Below are positions 63,534 to 64,000 of a DNA stretch of 64,000 nt, one piece after another; the stretch's first letter is position 1, and every line of letters starts with the position of its first letter. The translations under genes and the position numbers were made by a program. The notes under the pieces were generated by a model. That model was not told the DNA's origin. It searched no databases and was given only the letters and a program-made list of their open reading frames with translations. Source of the DNA: Paenibacillus periandrae (GTDB lineage Bacteria; Bacillota; Bacilli; Paenibacillales; NBRC-103111); NCBI RefSeq assembly GCF_022458865.1, contig NZ_JAJNMU010000001.1, positions 1-64,000 of the forward strand, in the 5' to 3' direction.

Positions 63534-64000
63534 TTAGATCTTAATCCCCCGGTCCACCCTGCCATCCAATACGGTGTTCAGAAATACCAATTCGGTCACC
63601 GTCAATGTCTTGTCTACAATTTTCTGCATCCACTCCCAGCTCAGCTGGTCCGCATTATAGGCGGCTCCAAGCACCTGATACAGCATATCCCATTGCCATT
63701 GCTCCAGCTTCATCGGCATATTCATCTCATCCTCCTCGGGGATTTCATAAGTATTCCACCAGCCCTCTTTACCGTACGATTCGTTCAAATCCACATTGAT
63801 TCCGTTTAAGCTTATATCATTTTGATACTGATAAATGTTCATTGCCTCTGACTTCTTCCCCCCGCTCCAGGCATAGGTTTGCCAAAATCGGGAGCATACG
63901 CCACGTTTGTACATCTCTTCAATTACCGCATAGGAGCCATAAACTCCCGTGTAGTATCCTGGCGTTGCCTCACTGGCAGCAGCTATATATTCCGCAACTG
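63534..64000 (-). CDS. Partial gene of unknown function, open to the window edge
   Basis: The frame continues upstream past ATG 63914 to the end of the window without a stop (VAEYIAAASEATPGYY, then GSYAVIEEM), so 63914 is probably not the start. At least 155 residues are inside. The visible part is rich in Trp and Tyr (WNTYEIP, EQWQWDML) and the C-terminus is a helix-rich segment ending in VDRGIKI. No motif recognised; the missing N-terminus could contain it. Confidence 0.6.
   Translation of the reverse strand, partial: VAEYIAAASEATPGYYTGVYGSYAVIEEMYKRGVCSRFWQTYAWSGGKKSEAMNIYQYQNDISLNGINVDLNESYGKEGWWNTYEIPEEDEMNMPMKLEQWQWDMLYQVLGAAYNADQLSWEWMQKIVDKTLTVTELVFLNTVLDGRVDRGIKI

Overview
The window looks like a chromosomal segment of a spore-forming Bacillales bacterium, most likely Paenibacillus or a close relative. 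The grounds are a GerPA/GerPF-type spore germination protein, an Sda-like sporulation checkpoint protein, Bacillus-type LexA boxes, a T-box leader on serS, asnS next to dnaD, and tRNAs without an encoded CCA. This is an inference from gene content; no database comparison was possible.

Region 1 (1-10.8 kb) is accessory. It opens with the last 27 codons of a probable tyrosine recombinase, then a structured non-coding stretch, a 1332-residue membrane KAP P-loop NTPase, a LexA-boxed three-gene operon around an intact UvrX/DinB-type Y-family polymerase, and a 750-residue protein of unknown family with a PD-(D/E)XK nuclease signature. It ends in a second SOS-controlled Y-family polymerase whose 3' third is replaced by unrelated AT-rich sequence near 9632. 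That breakpoint marks a likely island edge.

Region 2 (10.8-18.4 kb) holds a spore protein, several very small genes, an acyltransferase, a VOC protein, an ECF sigma/anti-sigma pair and a secreted copper-protein-like gene. The sigma gene and the secreted-protein gene carry the same promoter-like element (AAACC-N16-CGTT), so they are probably one regulon. A Nudix-like gene, tRNA-Ile(CAU) and tRNA-fMet follow.

Region 3 (18.5-35.3 kb, all minus strand) contains two export cassettes back to back. One is a GbsR/MarR regulator, an RND pump, an adaptor and a 643-residue secreted protein. The other is an ABC ATPase, an adaptor, a MacB/FtsX-like permease, a second ATPase fused to an AbrB-like domain, a solute-binding lipoprotein and a 724-residue secreted protein. 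The two secreted proteins look paralogous, which suggests a shared envelope function that I cannot name.

Region 4 (35.7-49.1 kb) has an ankyrin protein, an ArsR-type HTH fused to a GyrB-like ATPase domain that lacks the catalytic Glu, an aminotransferase, dnaD, asnS, ackA coupled to a 3-hydroxyacyl-CoA dehydrogenase, a Gfo/Idh oxidoreductase and sugar isomerase pair with a divergent AraC regulator, yjdF with a candidate riboswitch, a thioredoxin-reductase-like flavoprotein and a DUF72 protein.

Region 5 (49.2-56.9 kb) is a purine nucleoside uptake and salvage operon: a PotD-like binding protein, nucleoside hydrolase, two PotB/PotC-like permeases, a PotA-like ATPase, adenine deaminase and a nucleoside deoxyribosyltransferase, with a strong hairpin in the leader. 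Region 6 (57-64 kb) carries T-box-serS, leuCD, sda, a NiCoT-type nickel/cobalt transporter, a LexA-boxed YolD-like gene, a compact structured element and a gene running off the end of the window.
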